Source: Bacillus sp. HMF5848
GTDB lineage: Bacteria; Bacillota; Bacilli; Bacillales; HMF5848
Assembly: GCF_003944835.1 (NCBI RefSeq)
Contig: NZ_RWIV01000001.1
Location: forward strand, 504,001-568,000
Length of the DNA stretch: 64,000 bases
Direction: 5' to 3'
Of the stretch, positions 17,017-26,558 are shown in pieces; within the stretch, counting starts at the first letter, position 1; the number at the start of each line of letters is the position of its first letter. The translations under genes and the position numbers were made by a program. The notes under the pieces were generated by a model that did no database searches, was not told the origin of the DNA, and saw only the letters and a list, made by a program, of their open reading frames with translations.

Positions 17017-18975
17017 ATGTTCGAATTAAAATTACAAGGCATAAAAAAATATATGGAAGCCACTCTAGTTTTAAAAAATATCACTTTCGAAGTATATGAA
17101 GGTGAGAAGGTTGGCGTTGTCGGTGTAAACGGAAGCGGAAAGAGTACGATTCTTAAGCTAATAGCAGGAATTGAACCGATGAATTATTACCCTGGTTATC
17201 CGCAGACATCAAGCTATGGCTACGATGAGGGCTTGATTCACATATCAAGGAGAGCTACGAGTGCCTATCTTGAACAATCCCCTGTTTATCCTCAGGGTTT
17301 AAAGGTACAGGATGTGCTAAACTTGGCGTTTGAAGAGGTTGATAACATTGAGAGTCAAATGCGAGATTTAGAAGAGCAGATGAAAGTACTCGAAGATGTT
17401 GAATTGGAAAGAGTTTTAAATAAGTATAGTGATTTAGTTCAGCTTTATGAAGTCAAAGGTGGATACGAGAAAGGTGAAAAATTAAGTAAGGTTTGTACAG
17501 GTTTGAAGTTTGACGAAACTTTTTTAAATAAAGATTTTGATTTGTTAAGCGGTGGAGAAAAAACGAGAGTAGTGCTTGGGAAGTTACTGATTCACACCCC
17601 GGACATTTTGTTACTTGATGAACCAACGAATCACCTAGATATGGATTCAGTCGAATGGCTTGAGGGATATTTAAAGAGCTATAAAGGGATTGTTATGATT
17701 GTATCCCATGATCGTTATTTCCTTGACCATGTTGTTACTAAAGTGGTGGAAGTAGAGGACATGGAATCTATCACTTATAAAGGCAACTATTCGTCGTATA
17801 TTTGCCAAAAAGAAGAAAATTTGCGGATTCAATATGAGCAATATAGAGAGCAACAGAAAAGAATACAAGCGATGGAAAAGAAAGTTCTGAATTTAAGAGA
17901 TTGGGCTATGAGAGCTGATAATAATAAGTTTTTCAAGAGAGCTGCCAGCATCCAAAAGAAGCTAGATAAAATGGATCGAGTTGATAAACCTGTGTTTGAA
18001 CGGCAGAATATGAAGGTTGATTTCAATGATACAGGACGATCTGGTAAAGACACAATAAAAGCAGAAGGGCTGTCAAAAAACTATGGCGACAAACTAATTT
18101 TTAAAAATGGTAATGCTATGATTCATTACGGTGAAAGAGTGGCGTTAATCGGACCGAATGGTAGTGGGAAGACTACCTTCTTGAAAATACTGTTAGGTGA
18201 GGAGCAGCCGGATAGCGGTGTAGTGAAATTAGGAGCAAGCGTTCAGGCAGCGTATTTACCGCAAAATATTATTTTTAATAACGAAGACCTCACTGTTTTA
18301 GAAGCGTTCCGAGAAGACATTACTATACTGGAGGGAAAAGCGCGGGAATATCTTTCTAAATTTATGTTTTATAAAGGCAGCGTTTTTAAAAAGGTTAAGC
18401 ATTTGTCTGGCGGAGAGAAAATTAGGTTAAAGCTGGCGATGCTGTTATTTCAGGATATTAACCTATTAATTCTCGACGAGCCCACGAATCACCTTGATAT
18501 AGACTCCATAGAAACACTAGAAGAGGCATTAGAGGATTTTCAAGGTACAATCTTCTTTATTTCACATGATCGATATTTTATTAATAAAATGGCACAGCGG
18601 GTGCTTGCTATTGAAGATTTTGCTTTAAAAAGCTATATGGGCAATTACGACTATTATAAAAAGGAAAAAGAAAAGCAATGCGGGCAAGAGAATGCCGACG
18701 TACTTAAGTCAAAAACGACCGGAAAACAAGTTCCTGAAAATTTGAGTTTGCAAGCGCTAAAAAAACAAGTTTCTAAACATGCTAATTCGAAATCACTGCA
18801 AGCTAAAACTGTTGCGAAAATTGAAAGTCTTGAAGATGAAATTAATGAAATTGAGCATGCGATGGAGATTGAAGCGGCCGATTACGAAACACTTAATAAG
18901 CTATATGCTAGAAAGCAAGCTTTAAATAACGAGCTAGAATCGGCAATGGAACTCTGGATCAGTGTAGCAGACTAA
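17017..18975 (+). CDS. ABC-F family ATPase (ribosome-associated)
   Basis: 652 aa with two ABC domains and no membrane segment. Both Walker A motifs (GVNGSGKSTILKL, GPNGSGKTTFLKI), both signatures (LLSGGEKTRV, LSGGEKIRL) and both LLDEPTNHLDMDS/ILDEPTNHLDIDS blocks are intact. The interdomain arm (about 265-330) is rich in charged coiled-coil residues and contains RDWAMRADNNKFFKRAA. A C-terminal coiled coil (about 585-645) resembles YdiF/Uup-type proteins. Such proteins bind the ribosomal E site and act in translation quality control or antibiotic protection. The leader peptide and attenuator upstream favour an inducible protection role. Confidence 0.88.
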   Translation: MFELKLQGIKKYMEATLVLKNITFEVYEGEKVGVVGVNGSGKSTILKLIAGIEPMNYYPGYPQTSSYGYDEGLIHISRRATSAYLEQSPVYPQGLKVQDVLNLAFEEVDNIESQMRDLEEQMKVLEDVELERVLNKYSDLVQLYEVKGGYEKGEKLSKVCTGLKFDETFLNKDFDLLSGGEKTRVVLGKLLIHTPDILLLDEPTNHLDMDSVEWLEGYLKSYKGIVMIVSHDRYFLDHVVTKVVEVEDMESITYKGNYSSYICQKEENLRIQYEQYREQQKRIQAMEKKVLNLRDWAMRADNNKFFKRAASIQKKLDKMDRVDKPVFERQNMKVDFNDTGRSGKDTIKAEGLSKNYGDKLIFKNGNAMIHYGERVALIGPNGSGKTTFLKILLGEEQPDSGVVKLGASVQAAYLPQNIIFNNEDLTVLEAFREDITILEGKAREYLSKFMFYKGSVFKKVKHLSGGEKIRLKLAMLLFQDINLLILDEPTNHLDIDSIETLEEALEDFQGTIFFISHDRYFINKMAQRVLAIEDFALKSYMGNYDYYKKEKEKQCGQENADVLKSKTTGKQVPENLSLQALKKQVSKHANSKSLQAKTVAKIESLEDEINEIEHAMEIEAADYETLNKLYARKQALNNELESAMELWISVAD

Positions 18976-18976
18976 C

Positions 18977-19319
18977 GGCAGAGTGGGGACGGTTCTCATG
19001 CTTCCTTCGGTGAGCGAAAGAAGAAAGCATGAGGAACCGTCTTTTTGCGTCTTTTTCTAGTAGTGGTTGCCAACGGAAGAGGTCAGGGTAGTCCTGGGAT
19101 CTAAGCTTCGAGCAATCATTGGTCCCGCACATCCTTAGGGAGCAGAGCCCCTTTTTGTATCTCGTTTTAGCAAGAAGAGCCCAGAGGAAGACCTGGGTAA
19201 CCCCCTGCACCAGAAGTGCCAAGGGAACTTGGCAGACCGAGAACCGTCCCCGCGCATCCACGAGCATCAGATTTTGTCACGTAACTTTGGCAGAGTGAGA
19301 ACCGTCCCCATGCGTCCTT
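18977..19319. repeat. Composite REP-like element, copy A
   Basis: A full REP-like hairpin (18977-19045) is joined to a core of about 190 bp and then to two right arms (CCGAGAACCGTCCCCGCGC, GTGAGAACCGTCCCCATGC). The core matches 21330-21517 at roughly 90% by eye. Core stems include GGGTAGTCCTGG with CCTGGGTAACCC, and TGCCAAG-GGAA-CTTGGCA. It starts directly after the ABC-F stop codon and has no credible coding capacity. Confidence 0.85.
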
Positions 19320-19470
19320 AATTTTTATTTCCTTTTTTTGTAACAAAATGCATTCTCTGTAACATGGGTAAAGTGGGATAATGATAATGTAAAAGTGCTA
19401 TTTCGAAGGAAACAACCCAAAACAAATACTATCATGCAATACAACCATTTACATATAAGGAGCTGGCGTT

Positions 19471-20379
19471 ATGGAGAAGCTTGCAAAAATTAATGATGTT
19501 TCCATTAAAGAGTCTGCGCAGAAGTATTCGGTCAGGGCCAAAGTTAATATTTTTTGTAAAACAATATGGAAAGAGAATGTGAGTGGGAAAACAGCAATTT
19601 TTATTCACGGTGGAGGATCTGGTGGTGACCATTCTCTTTGTGTGAGACCAGCGAAGCATATGATACAAGCTGGTTTATACAGTAAGGTGCTTACTCCTGA
19701 TCGGAGGGGGGCTGGGCAAAGTTCTTTACTAGAGAAAAAGCCAACGTTCAAAGACAATGCAGAAGATATGAAAGCTCTTCTAGATAGTATGGGGATTCAT
19801 GAAAAGGTCACGGCTATTGGAATCAGCTATGGTGGACCAGTCGCCTTAACATTAGCAGCCATAGATAGCCGGGTAGATGAAGTTGTATTACTGGCTTCTT
19901 CGCCGAGCTTAGACCCTAAAGGAATCACGAAGTTAACTTACAAACTAGGATTTTTAGAGCCAATGATAAAAAGCTTTTATAAAAAGAACTTAGGTAAGCT
20001 TGAACCAAAAAATATTGATTTTGATGCATCTTATGATGTAGAAAGTCAAAAAGAATTAACGACGTTGTTTACTGAAAGCATTAAACATACACCAGCTGAA
20101 AAGCTAGACTCTTTAATTTATGAAAATGCAGCGACACTTGATTTAGAAAACGGAAGCATAGACCGTAGCATTCAGCTAGACATCCCAATCTATCAAATAA
20201 TTGGTGATAGGGATACAACTTGGGAGATTAATATGGTGGAAAATTACAAAGATCGATTTCCTAATTGTAAAGTTAAAATTTTACCTGGGTTTAACCACAA
20301 AGATGTATTTACTAAAGCGCATGATTACTATGCAGAAGTCATTACCTTTTTACAGCAATATGCTAAGGTATCTGTTTAG
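19471..20379 (+). CDS. Alpha/beta hydrolase
   Basis: 302 aa after a TAAGGAGCTGG site. The oxyanion-hole motif IFIHGGGSGGDHS, the nucleophile elbow GISYGGP (Ser119), the acid region IIGDRDTTWE and the His in LPGFNHKDVF fit a complete catalytic triad. The conserved DRRGAGQSS resembles proline iminopeptidase and related hydrolases. No signal peptide is evident. It is followed 13 bp later by a radical SAM gene, and the pair is bracketed by the two composite repeats. The substrate is unknown. Confidence 0.88.
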   Translation: MEKLAKINDVSIKESAQKYSVRAKVNIFCKTIWKENVSGKTAIFIHGGGSGGDHSLCVRPAKHMIQAGLYSKVLTPDRRGAGQSSLLEKKPTFKDNAEDMKALLDSMGIHEKVTAIGISYGGPVALTLAAIDSRVDEVVLLASSPSLDPKGITKLTYKLGFLEPMIKSFYKKNLGKLEPKNIDFDASYDVESQKELTTLFTESIKHTPAEKLDSLIYENAATLDLENGSIDRSIQLDIPIYQIIGDRDTTWEINMVENYKDRFPNCKVKILPGFNHKDVFTKAHDYYAEVITFLQQYAKVSV

Positions 20380-20392
20380 AGAAGGTGATTAA

Positions 20393-21244
20393 ATGGGCGT
20401 TACAGAGATTACAGTAAAAGATCCACTACACAAGCTGAAAAAACGTGGTGTACCTTATAAATATGATTTAAATGCATACAGAGGTTGTAGCCATGGGTGT
20501 ATATACTGCTATGCCATGAGTGGTCATAGCTATTTAGGTGAGAAGGATTTTACGAAAGAAATTTTTGTAAAAACAAACATTGCAGAGGCGTTAGAAAAGA
20601 AACTAAGCTCACCAACATGGGTGCGTGAGCCTATAAATTTAGGTGGTGTTTGCGATAGCTATCAGCCTATAGAAAAACAGTATGAATTAATGCGTGATGT
20701 TTTAATGGTTATGATTAAGTACCGGAATCCTGTTGTAATTAGTACGAAATCGAGTTTAATAACAAGAGATATAGACCTTATCGATGAGCTTGCCCATTAC
20801 ACGAAAGTAAATGTAGCTCTTTGCATAACAACCTGTGATAACGAGACATCAAAAAAAGTGGAGCCTGGAGCAGCTTTACCAGAAAAACGACTACAAGCAC
20901 TCAAGATGCTATCTGCCACGAAAGCGACGACGGGTCTACATCTGTTTCCGATTTTGCCTTTCCTAGCAGATGATCACGATTCTTTAGAAACTATCGTAAA
21001 GTACGCCTCTATAGCGGAGGCTGACTACATGTTGACCGGGACACTATACGTAACAGGCGGAATTCGCAAGCGCTTCTTTTCATTTATTCATAATAACTAT
21101 CCGCAGTACTATGATGATTACGTGAATATTTACCAAAAGGGCGGCGCAAATCAAGAGTATAAAACAAAGGTCCATAACTATCTAGCTGAAATGAGGCAGA
21201 AATACCAAGTCAAAACCAAACATGAATATCTAAAACAAAAATAA
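20393..21244 (+). CDS. SPL-family radical SAM protein
   Basis: 283 aa, start preceded by AGAAGGTGATTAA. The 4Fe-4S/SAM motif CSHGCIYCYA (C32, C36, C39) lies in YRGCSHGCIYCYAMSGHSYL, and the SAM-binding barrel continues with NLGGVCDSYQPIEKQY and VVISTKSSLITRD. This matches the spore photoproduct lyase-like/Rv2578c group rather than true SplB, which is longer. The reaction is not known. It is probably cotranscribed with the alpha/beta hydrolase. Confidence 0.85.
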   Translation: MGVTEITVKDPLHKLKKRGVPYKYDLNAYRGCSHGCIYCYAMSGHSYLGEKDFTKEIFVKTNIAEALEKKLSSPTWVREPINLGGVCDSYQPIEKQYELMRDVLMVMIKYRNPVVISTKSSLITRDIDLIDELAHYTKVNVALCITTCDNETSKKVEPGAALPEKRLQALKMLSATKATTGLHLFPILPFLADDHDSLETIVKYASIAEADYMLTGTLYVTGGIRKRFFSFIHNNYPQYYDDYVNIYQKGGANQEYKTKVHNYLAEMRQKYQVKTKHEYLKQK

Positions 21245-21252
21245 TGTGTGTC

Positions 21253-21580
21253 GGCAGAGTGGGGACGGTTCTCATGCTTCCTTCGGCGAGCGAAAGAAGA
21301 AAGCATGAGAAACCGTCTTTTTGTGTCGTTTTCTAGTTGTGGTTGCCAACGGAAGAGGTCGGGGTTGTCCTGGGATATAAGCTTCGAGCAATCATTGGTC
21401 CCGCACATCCTTAGGGAGCAGAGCCCCTTTTTATATATCGGTTTAGCAAGAAGAGCCCAGAGGAAGACCTGGATAACCTCTTGCACCAGAAGTGCCAAGG
21501 GATCTTGGCAGACCGAGAACCGTCCCCATTCATCCAATGCTCTAGCAATTTGGCAGAGTGAGAACCGTCCCCATGCATCG
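21253..21580. repeat. Composite REP-like element, copy B
   Basis: It has the same layout as 18977-19319: left hairpin, structured core of about 190 bp, then arms CCGAGAACCGTCCCCATTC and GTGAGAACCGTCCCCATGC. The core stem GGGTTGTCCTGG with CCTGGATAACC keeps pairing although several bases differ from copy A. TGCCAAG-GGAT-CTTGGCA is also kept. It follows the radical SAM stop codon. Confidence 0.85.
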
Positions 21581-21732
21581 TTCTTTGTTTCGCCACGGAA
21601 TTGTCACTTTAATTTTGAAAAAATTGTTAGTGTCTTCTTTTATAATAGATTAATAGGTAAAAATCACGCGATAATTTGTGAAACGATGAACAAGATAACG
21701 AAAGATAAAATCACGAGGGGGATTCTACACAT

Positions 21733-23709
21733 ATGCGATACCGTCATATATTCAAAGAAGGACAAATCGGTCATGTCGCTTTAAAGAATAAAATTGTAAT
21801 GCCTGCTATGGGGACTAATTTAGCTGGATCAAATGGTGAGGTAACGGATCATCTGATTCGCTACTACGAGGAAAGAGCTCGTGGGGGCACAGGCTTAATC
21901 ATTACTGAATTTACATCAATAGATTATGAATATGGAAAAGGCTCGCTTAATCAGCTAAGAATTGATGAGGATTGCTTTATAACAGGAATTCATCGATTAG
22001 CAAAAACGGTGCAAAAATATGGCACAAAGCTATTTGTTCAATTACATCATTCTGGCAGAGAGACAACCTCTAGGTTGTTAGGCGGTAAACAGATTGTAGC
22101 GCCAAGTCCTGTTACATGTGCAGCTATCGGAGAAGAACCTAGGGAACTAACAAATGCAGAAGTGAAAGACATTATTAAAAAATTTATAGCAGGCGCTGTT
22201 CGAAGCAAAATAGCTGGTGCGGATGGCATAGAGCTTCACGGTGCACATGGCTATTTGATTAATCAATTTTTGAGCCCTAATACGAATCTACGGACGGATG
22301 AGTATGGAGGCACTTTTGAAAATAGATTCAGGTTTTTAAAGGAAGTTGTTCTTGGCATTAAGAATTACTGCGGTGCAGACTTTCCTGTCATTGTTCGATT
22401 AAGTATTGACGAATTTGATGAAGGTGGCACGGATGTTGAGTTGAGCAAGCGAATATGTATAGCTTTAGAACAGCTAGGGGTGGATGCGATTCATGCCAGT
22501 GCTGGAAACTATAATTGTAAAGAAAAAATTGTCGACACACCGCTGTTTGAGCAAGGGTGGAAAGTGTATTTGGCAGAAGAAGTGAAAAGTGTAGTAAATA
22601 TTCCCGTTATAACAGTAGGGTCTCTACGTGAGCCAAAGTATGTCGATGGCATATTAGCTGACAAAAAAGCAGACTTCGTAGCGATTGGTCGTGGACAAAT
22701 CGCAGAGCCCGACTGGGTACGTAAAGTAAGGGAGGGTCGCGAACAAGAAATTCGTATGTGTATTTCCTGTTTGCATTGTTTATATTCAAAAACGCATATC
22801 CAATGCTCGGTTAACGCAAGAGTCGGTCGTGAATTAGAGTTTACAGAGTTAAACCGTATTGATGAAACACGCCGTGTAGTCATTGTTGGCGGAGGACCAG
22901 GCGGAATGGAAGCAGCAAGAGTACTTTCCCTCAAAGGCTACGAGGTGATTTTATTTGAAAAAAATGATCAACTTGGTGGACAATTGACACTAGTAACGGA
23001 ACCAAATTATAGACCGAAAATGCTGCGTTACATTGATTATCTTGCTAATGAAATGAACCGATTACAAGTTGATGTTCGATTAAATACAGAAGCCACTGTT
23101 GAAAAGATAAAAGAATTAAATCCGTTTGCAATATTCTTAGCAACAGGCGGTGAACCGCAAATCCCAAATATAGAGGGTATTAATCTTCCGAATGTCAGTC
23201 ATTATATAGATGTTAAATTAGAGAATAGTGCACTTTCTAACAAAAAGATAGCCGTTTTAGGAAGTGGTATGGTATGTCACAGTACTGTTCGGAGATTAGC
23301 TGAAAAAGGGAACGATGTGACATTGATAGAAATATTGACGAAGTCTGCTATGAAAATAAGTCCACAAACGAGAGTTAGATTGCAAGAAAAATTGAAACAC
23401 CAAGGCGTCGAAATCATTACAGAACATGCCGTCAGTAAAATCCTACCAGATGCTATTGTCGTGGAAGATAAAGAATCAGGAAAACAGACCGAAGTTGTTG
23501 TGGATCATGTTGTTGTCGCTATGGGTGTAAAGCCATATAATCCATTAGAAAAGGTATTGAAGAGGCATTTTAATAATACCTTTGTATTAGGAGACGCAGC
23601 GGGCCATGCTTCTCTTGGGGAAGCTACAAAAGGTGGATTTGAAAAAGCATATCTTATCGAATTCTTGACAATAAACGAGCGTAAAGGTGAACTAACGGAA
23701 GTTTTCTAA
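21733..23709 (+). CDS. NADH:flavin oxidoreductase, 2,4-dienoyl-CoA reductase type (OYE + FAD/NAD domains)
   Basis: 658 aa preceded by GAGGGGGATTCTACAC. An N-terminal old-yellow-enzyme TIM barrel (1-330) has the active-site HGAHGYLINQFLSP. A 4Fe-4S cluster motif CISCLHCLYSKTHIQCSVN follows near residue 345. Then come FAD (VVIVGGGPGGMEAAR) and NAD(P) (VLGSGMVCHSTVRRLAEKG) Rossmann folds. This full FMN/FeS/FAD architecture is that of FadH and related enoate or bile-acid reductases. Electron flow from NAD(P)H to an activated double bond is expected. The gene is monocistronic. Confidence 0.9.
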   Translation: MRYRHIFKEGQIGHVALKNKIVMPAMGTNLAGSNGEVTDHLIRYYEERARGGTGLIITEFTSIDYEYGKGSLNQLRIDEDCFITGIHRLAKTVQKYGTKLFVQLHHSGRETTSRLLGGKQIVAPSPVTCAAIGEEPRELTNAEVKDIIKKFIAGAVRSKIAGADGIELHGAHGYLINQFLSPNTNLRTDEYGGTFENRFRFLKEVVLGIKNYCGADFPVIVRLSIDEFDEGGTDVELSKRICIALEQLGVDAIHASAGNYNCKEKIVDTPLFEQGWKVYLAEEVKSVVNIPVITVGSLREPKYVDGILADKKADFVAIGRGQIAEPDWVRKVREGREQEIRMCISCLHCLYSKTHIQCSVNARVGRELEFTELNRIDETRRVVIVGGGPGGMEAARVLSLKGYEVILFEKNDQLGGQLTLVTEPNYRPKMLRYIDYLANEMNRLQVDVRLNTEATVEKIKELNPFAIFLATGGEPQIPNIEGINLPNVSHYIDVKLENSALSNKKIAVLGSGMVCHSTVRRLAEKGNDVTLIEILTKSAMKISPQTRVRLQEKLKHQGVEIITEHAVSKILPDAIVVEDKESGKQTEVVVDHVVVAMGVKPYNPLEKVLKRHFNNTFVLGDAAGHASLGEATKGGFEKAYLIEFLTINERKGELTEVF

Positions 23710-23712
23710 AAA

Positions 23713-23783
23713 TGAAGCAAAGGGACGGTTCTTGTGCTTCCTTCGAATACCGAAGGAAGCATGAGAACCGTCCCCATGTTTCC
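23713..23783. repeat. REP-like hairpin repeat, complete copy
   Basis: GAAGCAAAGGGACGGTTCTT pairs with GAAGCATGAGAACCGTCCCC. It starts 4 bp after the stop codon of the oxidoreductase. Confidence 0.85.
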
Positions 23784-23801
23784 AAAAGGAGCTAAAACTG
23801 C

Positions 23802-24458
23802 ATGACACAACCTTTTAAAGTCATAATTGTTGATGATCACCCTTTTTTTAGGCAAGGTGTTAAATTGTTCCTGAGCGGTGTGAAGGATTTAGAGTTAATT
23901 GGGGAATACTCAAGTGGTGAAGAGGCTTTGGAGAACGTCTCTACTTTTGAGCAAGCGCATGTAATTTTAATGGATTTGCAAATGCGTGGAATCGATGGTA
24001 TAGCTGCGACTACAAAACTAATCAGTCTTCATCCGGAACTTCGTATTTTAATTTTAACAAGCTACGGAAGTGAGGATAAAATTAGAGAAGCACTCCAAGC
24101 TGGTGTAGCAGGGTATTGTTTAAAGGATGCTCCTCCTGAGGAGCTAGTCACTGCTATTCAAGCCGTTGCTGAAGGAGGCACATATTTAGGAAGAGGTATC
24201 GATCTAAGGGTTCTCGCTCAAGGGACAGCAGGCCATATTGATACTGATGAGAATAGTAAATTACTAGATAGTTTGACACAGCGTGAGCTAGATGTACTAA
24301 AGCTACTTGCAAAAGGCTATGGAAACAAGCAAATTGCTGAAGAGTTATTTGTAAGTGAAAAAACCGTTAAAACGCATGTCGCGAATGTATTACATAAGCT
24401 AGAGGTTACATCGCGAACGCAGGCTGCCTTGCTTGCTAATCAGTATGGAATAAGTTAA
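23802..24458 (+). CDS. NarL/LuxR-family response regulator
   Basis: 218 aa with AAAAGGAGC upstream. The receiver domain has the acidic pair in VIIVDDHPFFRQG, the phospho-acceptor Asp58 in VILMDLQMRG, the conserved Thr/Ser region ILTSYGSE and Lys in YCLKDAPPEE. The C-terminal LuxR-type helix-turn-helix reads LTQRELDVLKLLAKGYGNKQ through SEKTVKTHVANVL. Its partner kinase follows 76 bp downstream, and the ABC exporter beyond the terminator is a plausible target. Confidence 0.93.
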   Translation: MTQPFKVIIVDDHPFFRQGVKLFLSGVKDLELIGEYSSGEEALENVSTFEQAHVILMDLQMRGIDGIAATTKLISLHPELRILILTSYGSEDKIREALQAGVAGYCLKDAPPEELVTAIQAVAEGGTYLGRGIDLRVLAQGTAGHIDTDENSKLLDSLTQRELDVLKLLAKGYGNKQIAEELFVSEKTVKTHVANVLHKLEVTSRTQAALLANQYGIS

Positions 24459-24534
24459 CGGTCTTAATCAAATAAACGGAATAAGATAACAAATCTTCAT
24501 AGAAAATTTGGAATAAGCTAAGGGGTCCCACAAT

Positions 24535-25590
24535 ATGAAGCATATAAGAAAGGCTATGTTACTTGGATTTGTATTTGGAGTCTTCTTTTTACTTTTGGCG
24601 TATTTAGGCCATTTCGAAATAAAAAAACAGTTTATATGGACGATTCCCTTTTTAGTGTCTTTGTTATGCGGCCTAGGAGTTATTGTTGCTTCGTTCACTA
24701 GTAAACTATTAGCAAGTAGAGGCATACCAGATGGAGCAATGAACACAGCTATAAGCTTTGTAGCAGCAGCGATCGTTAATATTTTAGTCATGCTAATCAT
24801 CATGTCTCTATCGGGTGACTTTTACATGCAAGAGGAGGTCCTGCTTTTTAGCATATTAGGTCTCGCAGGTGGGGCGGCTTATGGTGCTTATCATTTTCGA
24901 ATTGAACGGGTAAGAGAGAAAATGAGATTTTTAGAGGAGTTAAATAAAAAAAACAAACAGCTTCAAGAGGCTACGCGTGTATTAACGATTACAGAGGAAC
25001 GGAACCGCCTAAGTCGGGAGCTTCATGATTCTGTGTCACAAGGGCTTCACGGTTTAGTATATGCCATGCATTCACTCCGACACGAGTTGACACAGCCTTC
25101 TGATAGAACGACAGCGATATTAAGTCATATGGAAGCGACCGCACAAGCTACATTAAGTGAGTTAAGAACCATGATTCAGGAGTTAAAGCCTTCTTTATTA
25201 GCGGAACAAGGGTTGGAAGAGTCAATACGAGTCACGGTACATTTGTTCTCTCAAAGAATGGAGATACCGGTAGAAATAGATTATAATTTGCCACAACAAG
25301 TGCTGCCTGAGGTAGAGTTGACAATATATCGTGTAACGCAGGAGGCCTTTGCGAATATTGAGAGACATTCGCAAGCAAAGCATGTTCAATTAAAAATAAG
25401 TGACGAAAAAGACCAAGTGCTGTTGACCATCTCAGATGATGGGAAAGGGTTTGCAAAAATGTCATCAAGTCATGGCAATGGCTTGAGAAATATGCGTCAA
25501 CGTGTTGAAGAAGTAGGAGGAACGTTTGACATTGTTAGTAAACCATATGTAGGCACTACACTTATAGCAAAGTTTCCGTCAAAAGGCTGA
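24535..25590 (+). CDS. HisKA_3 sensor histidine kinase
   Basis: 351 aa. Four hydrophobic spans (about 8-25, 36-56, 70-92, 101-118) with very short external loops mark an intramembrane-type sensor. A coiled coil leads to the HisKA_3 box ERNRLSRELHDSVSQGL with His164. The ATPase domain carries YRVTQEAFANIERHS, ISDDGKGF and GNGLRNMRQRVEEVGG. It belongs to the LiaS/DesK-like group that often senses envelope stress. It is cotranscribed with the response regulator. Confidence 0.92.
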   Translation: MKHIRKAMLLGFVFGVFFLLLAYLGHFEIKKQFIWTIPFLVSLLCGLGVIVASFTSKLLASRGIPDGAMNTAISFVAAAIVNILVMLIIMSLSGDFYMQEEVLLFSILGLAGGAAYGAYHFRIERVREKMRFLEELNKKNKQLQEATRVLTITEERNRLSRELHDSVSQGLHGLVYAMHSLRHELTQPSDRTTAILSHMEATAQATLSELRTMIQELKPSLLAEQGLEESIRVTVHLFSQRMEIPVEIDYNLPQQVLPEVELTIYRVTQEAFANIERHSQAKHVQLKISDEKDQVLLTISDDGKGFAKMSSSHGNGLRNMRQRVEEVGGTFDIVSKPYVGTTLIAKFPSKG

Positions 25591-25612
25591 TATAAAAAAT
25601 CAGCCTTTTTGT
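25581..25612 (+). terminator. Terminator overlapping the kinase stop codon
   Basis: AAAAGGCTGAT pairs with ATCAGCCTTTTT. The TGA stop (25588-25590) lies inside the left arm, so translation to the end would cover the stem. Confidence 0.85.
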
Positions 25613-25709
25613 GTACCTTAAATTCATTACTTTGAACGTTTTGGAAGCCACCTTTACTTGGTAAGATGAAATCAAATAAGAGATGGTTCAAGTGAAAGAG
25701 GTGCTGAAA

Positions 25710-26558
25710 ATGATTGAAGTAAAACATGTAATGAAGCAATTCAAGGGAAAGCAAGCCGTGCGTAATGTGAGTTTTACTATTGAACAAGGTGAAATCTTTG
25801 GATTTTTAGGTCCAAATGGCGCAGGAAAAACAACAACAAGTCGGATGATGATTGGATTGTTAAAGCCATCTGAGGGAGAAGTATGGATAGACGGGTTGAA
25901 TGTTCAGACTGATACGAAAAAAGTACATGAACGTATCGGGGTAGTGTTTGAGCTTCCGAACCTATATAGCAAATGGACTGTTTTGGCGAACCTACAGTTT
26001 TTTGCAAAGTTATACAACGTACCCCATGACAAAATTAATGAAGTGATGGCAAGCTTGCAGCTTACTGATCGAGCCAATCAAAAAGTAGGTTCTTTATCGA
26101 AGGGGTGGAAGCAACGGGTACTGATAGCAAGAGCGTTATTGCATAACCCGAAAATATTATTTTTAGATGAACCAACAAGTGGTTTAGACCCTAATACAGC
26201 AAGGCTTATTCGTGATTATATATACTCATTGAAGTGTCAAGGGACTACGATTGTAATGACCACACATGATATGAATGAAGCCGATGAATTAAGTGATCGT
26301 GTTGGTATTATGCACAAAGGTTGTTTAGTGGCTCTAGATACTCCGCAAAGACTTAAGGAGAAGTTCGGTGAAGATACAATGGTGGTTGAGTATAGAGACG
26401 ATGAAGGAGTAAAAAAGGAGAAGCTACCACTGTATAGTGAGGAGACAACAGAATTTTTATATAAAAAAATGAAGGATGAAGTTGTGATAAGTGTTCATTC
26501 ACAAGAAGCGACATTAGCTGATGTTTTTGCAAAATTAACGGGGAGTGAGTTAAGTTGA
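25710..26558 (+). CDS. ABC transporter ATP-binding protein
   Basis: 282 aa from ATG 25710 (AGAGGTG 6 bp upstream), preferred over an in-frame ATG at 25683. Walker A GPNGAGKTTTSRMM, signature LSKGWKQRVLIARAL and Walker B ILFLDEPTSGLDP are intact. The signature has SKG in place of SGG, as in several exporter ATPases of this type. A C-terminal extension (about 215-282) is typical of bacitracin/NatA-like exporters. It overlaps the permease start and lies 120 bp after the two-component pair. Confidence 0.9.
   Translation: MIEVKHVMKQFKGKQAVRNVSFTIEQGEIFGFLGPNGAGKTTTSRMMIGLLKPSEGEVWIDGLNVQTDTKKVHERIGVVFELPNLYSKWTVLANLQFFAKLYNVPHDKINEVMASLQLTDRANQKVGSLSKGWKQRVLIARALLHNPKILFLDEPTSGLDPNTARLIRDYIYSLKCQGTTIVMTTHDMNEADELSDRVGIMHKGCLVALDTPQRLKEKFGEDTMVVEYRDDEGVKKEKLPLYSEETTEFLYKKMKDEVVISVHSQEATLADVFAKLTGSELS

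Noticed and set aside
18977-21580. Composite transposon or insertion sequence
   Set aside because: The flanking elements have no transposase and I could not identify target-site duplications; it is kept only as a repeat observation.
21248-21784. Plus-strand 178-residue frame and its minus-strand partner over composite repeat copy B
   Set aside because: The equivalent frame is interrupted in copy A and the sequence is explained by the structured repeat. I see no Y1 transposase motif.
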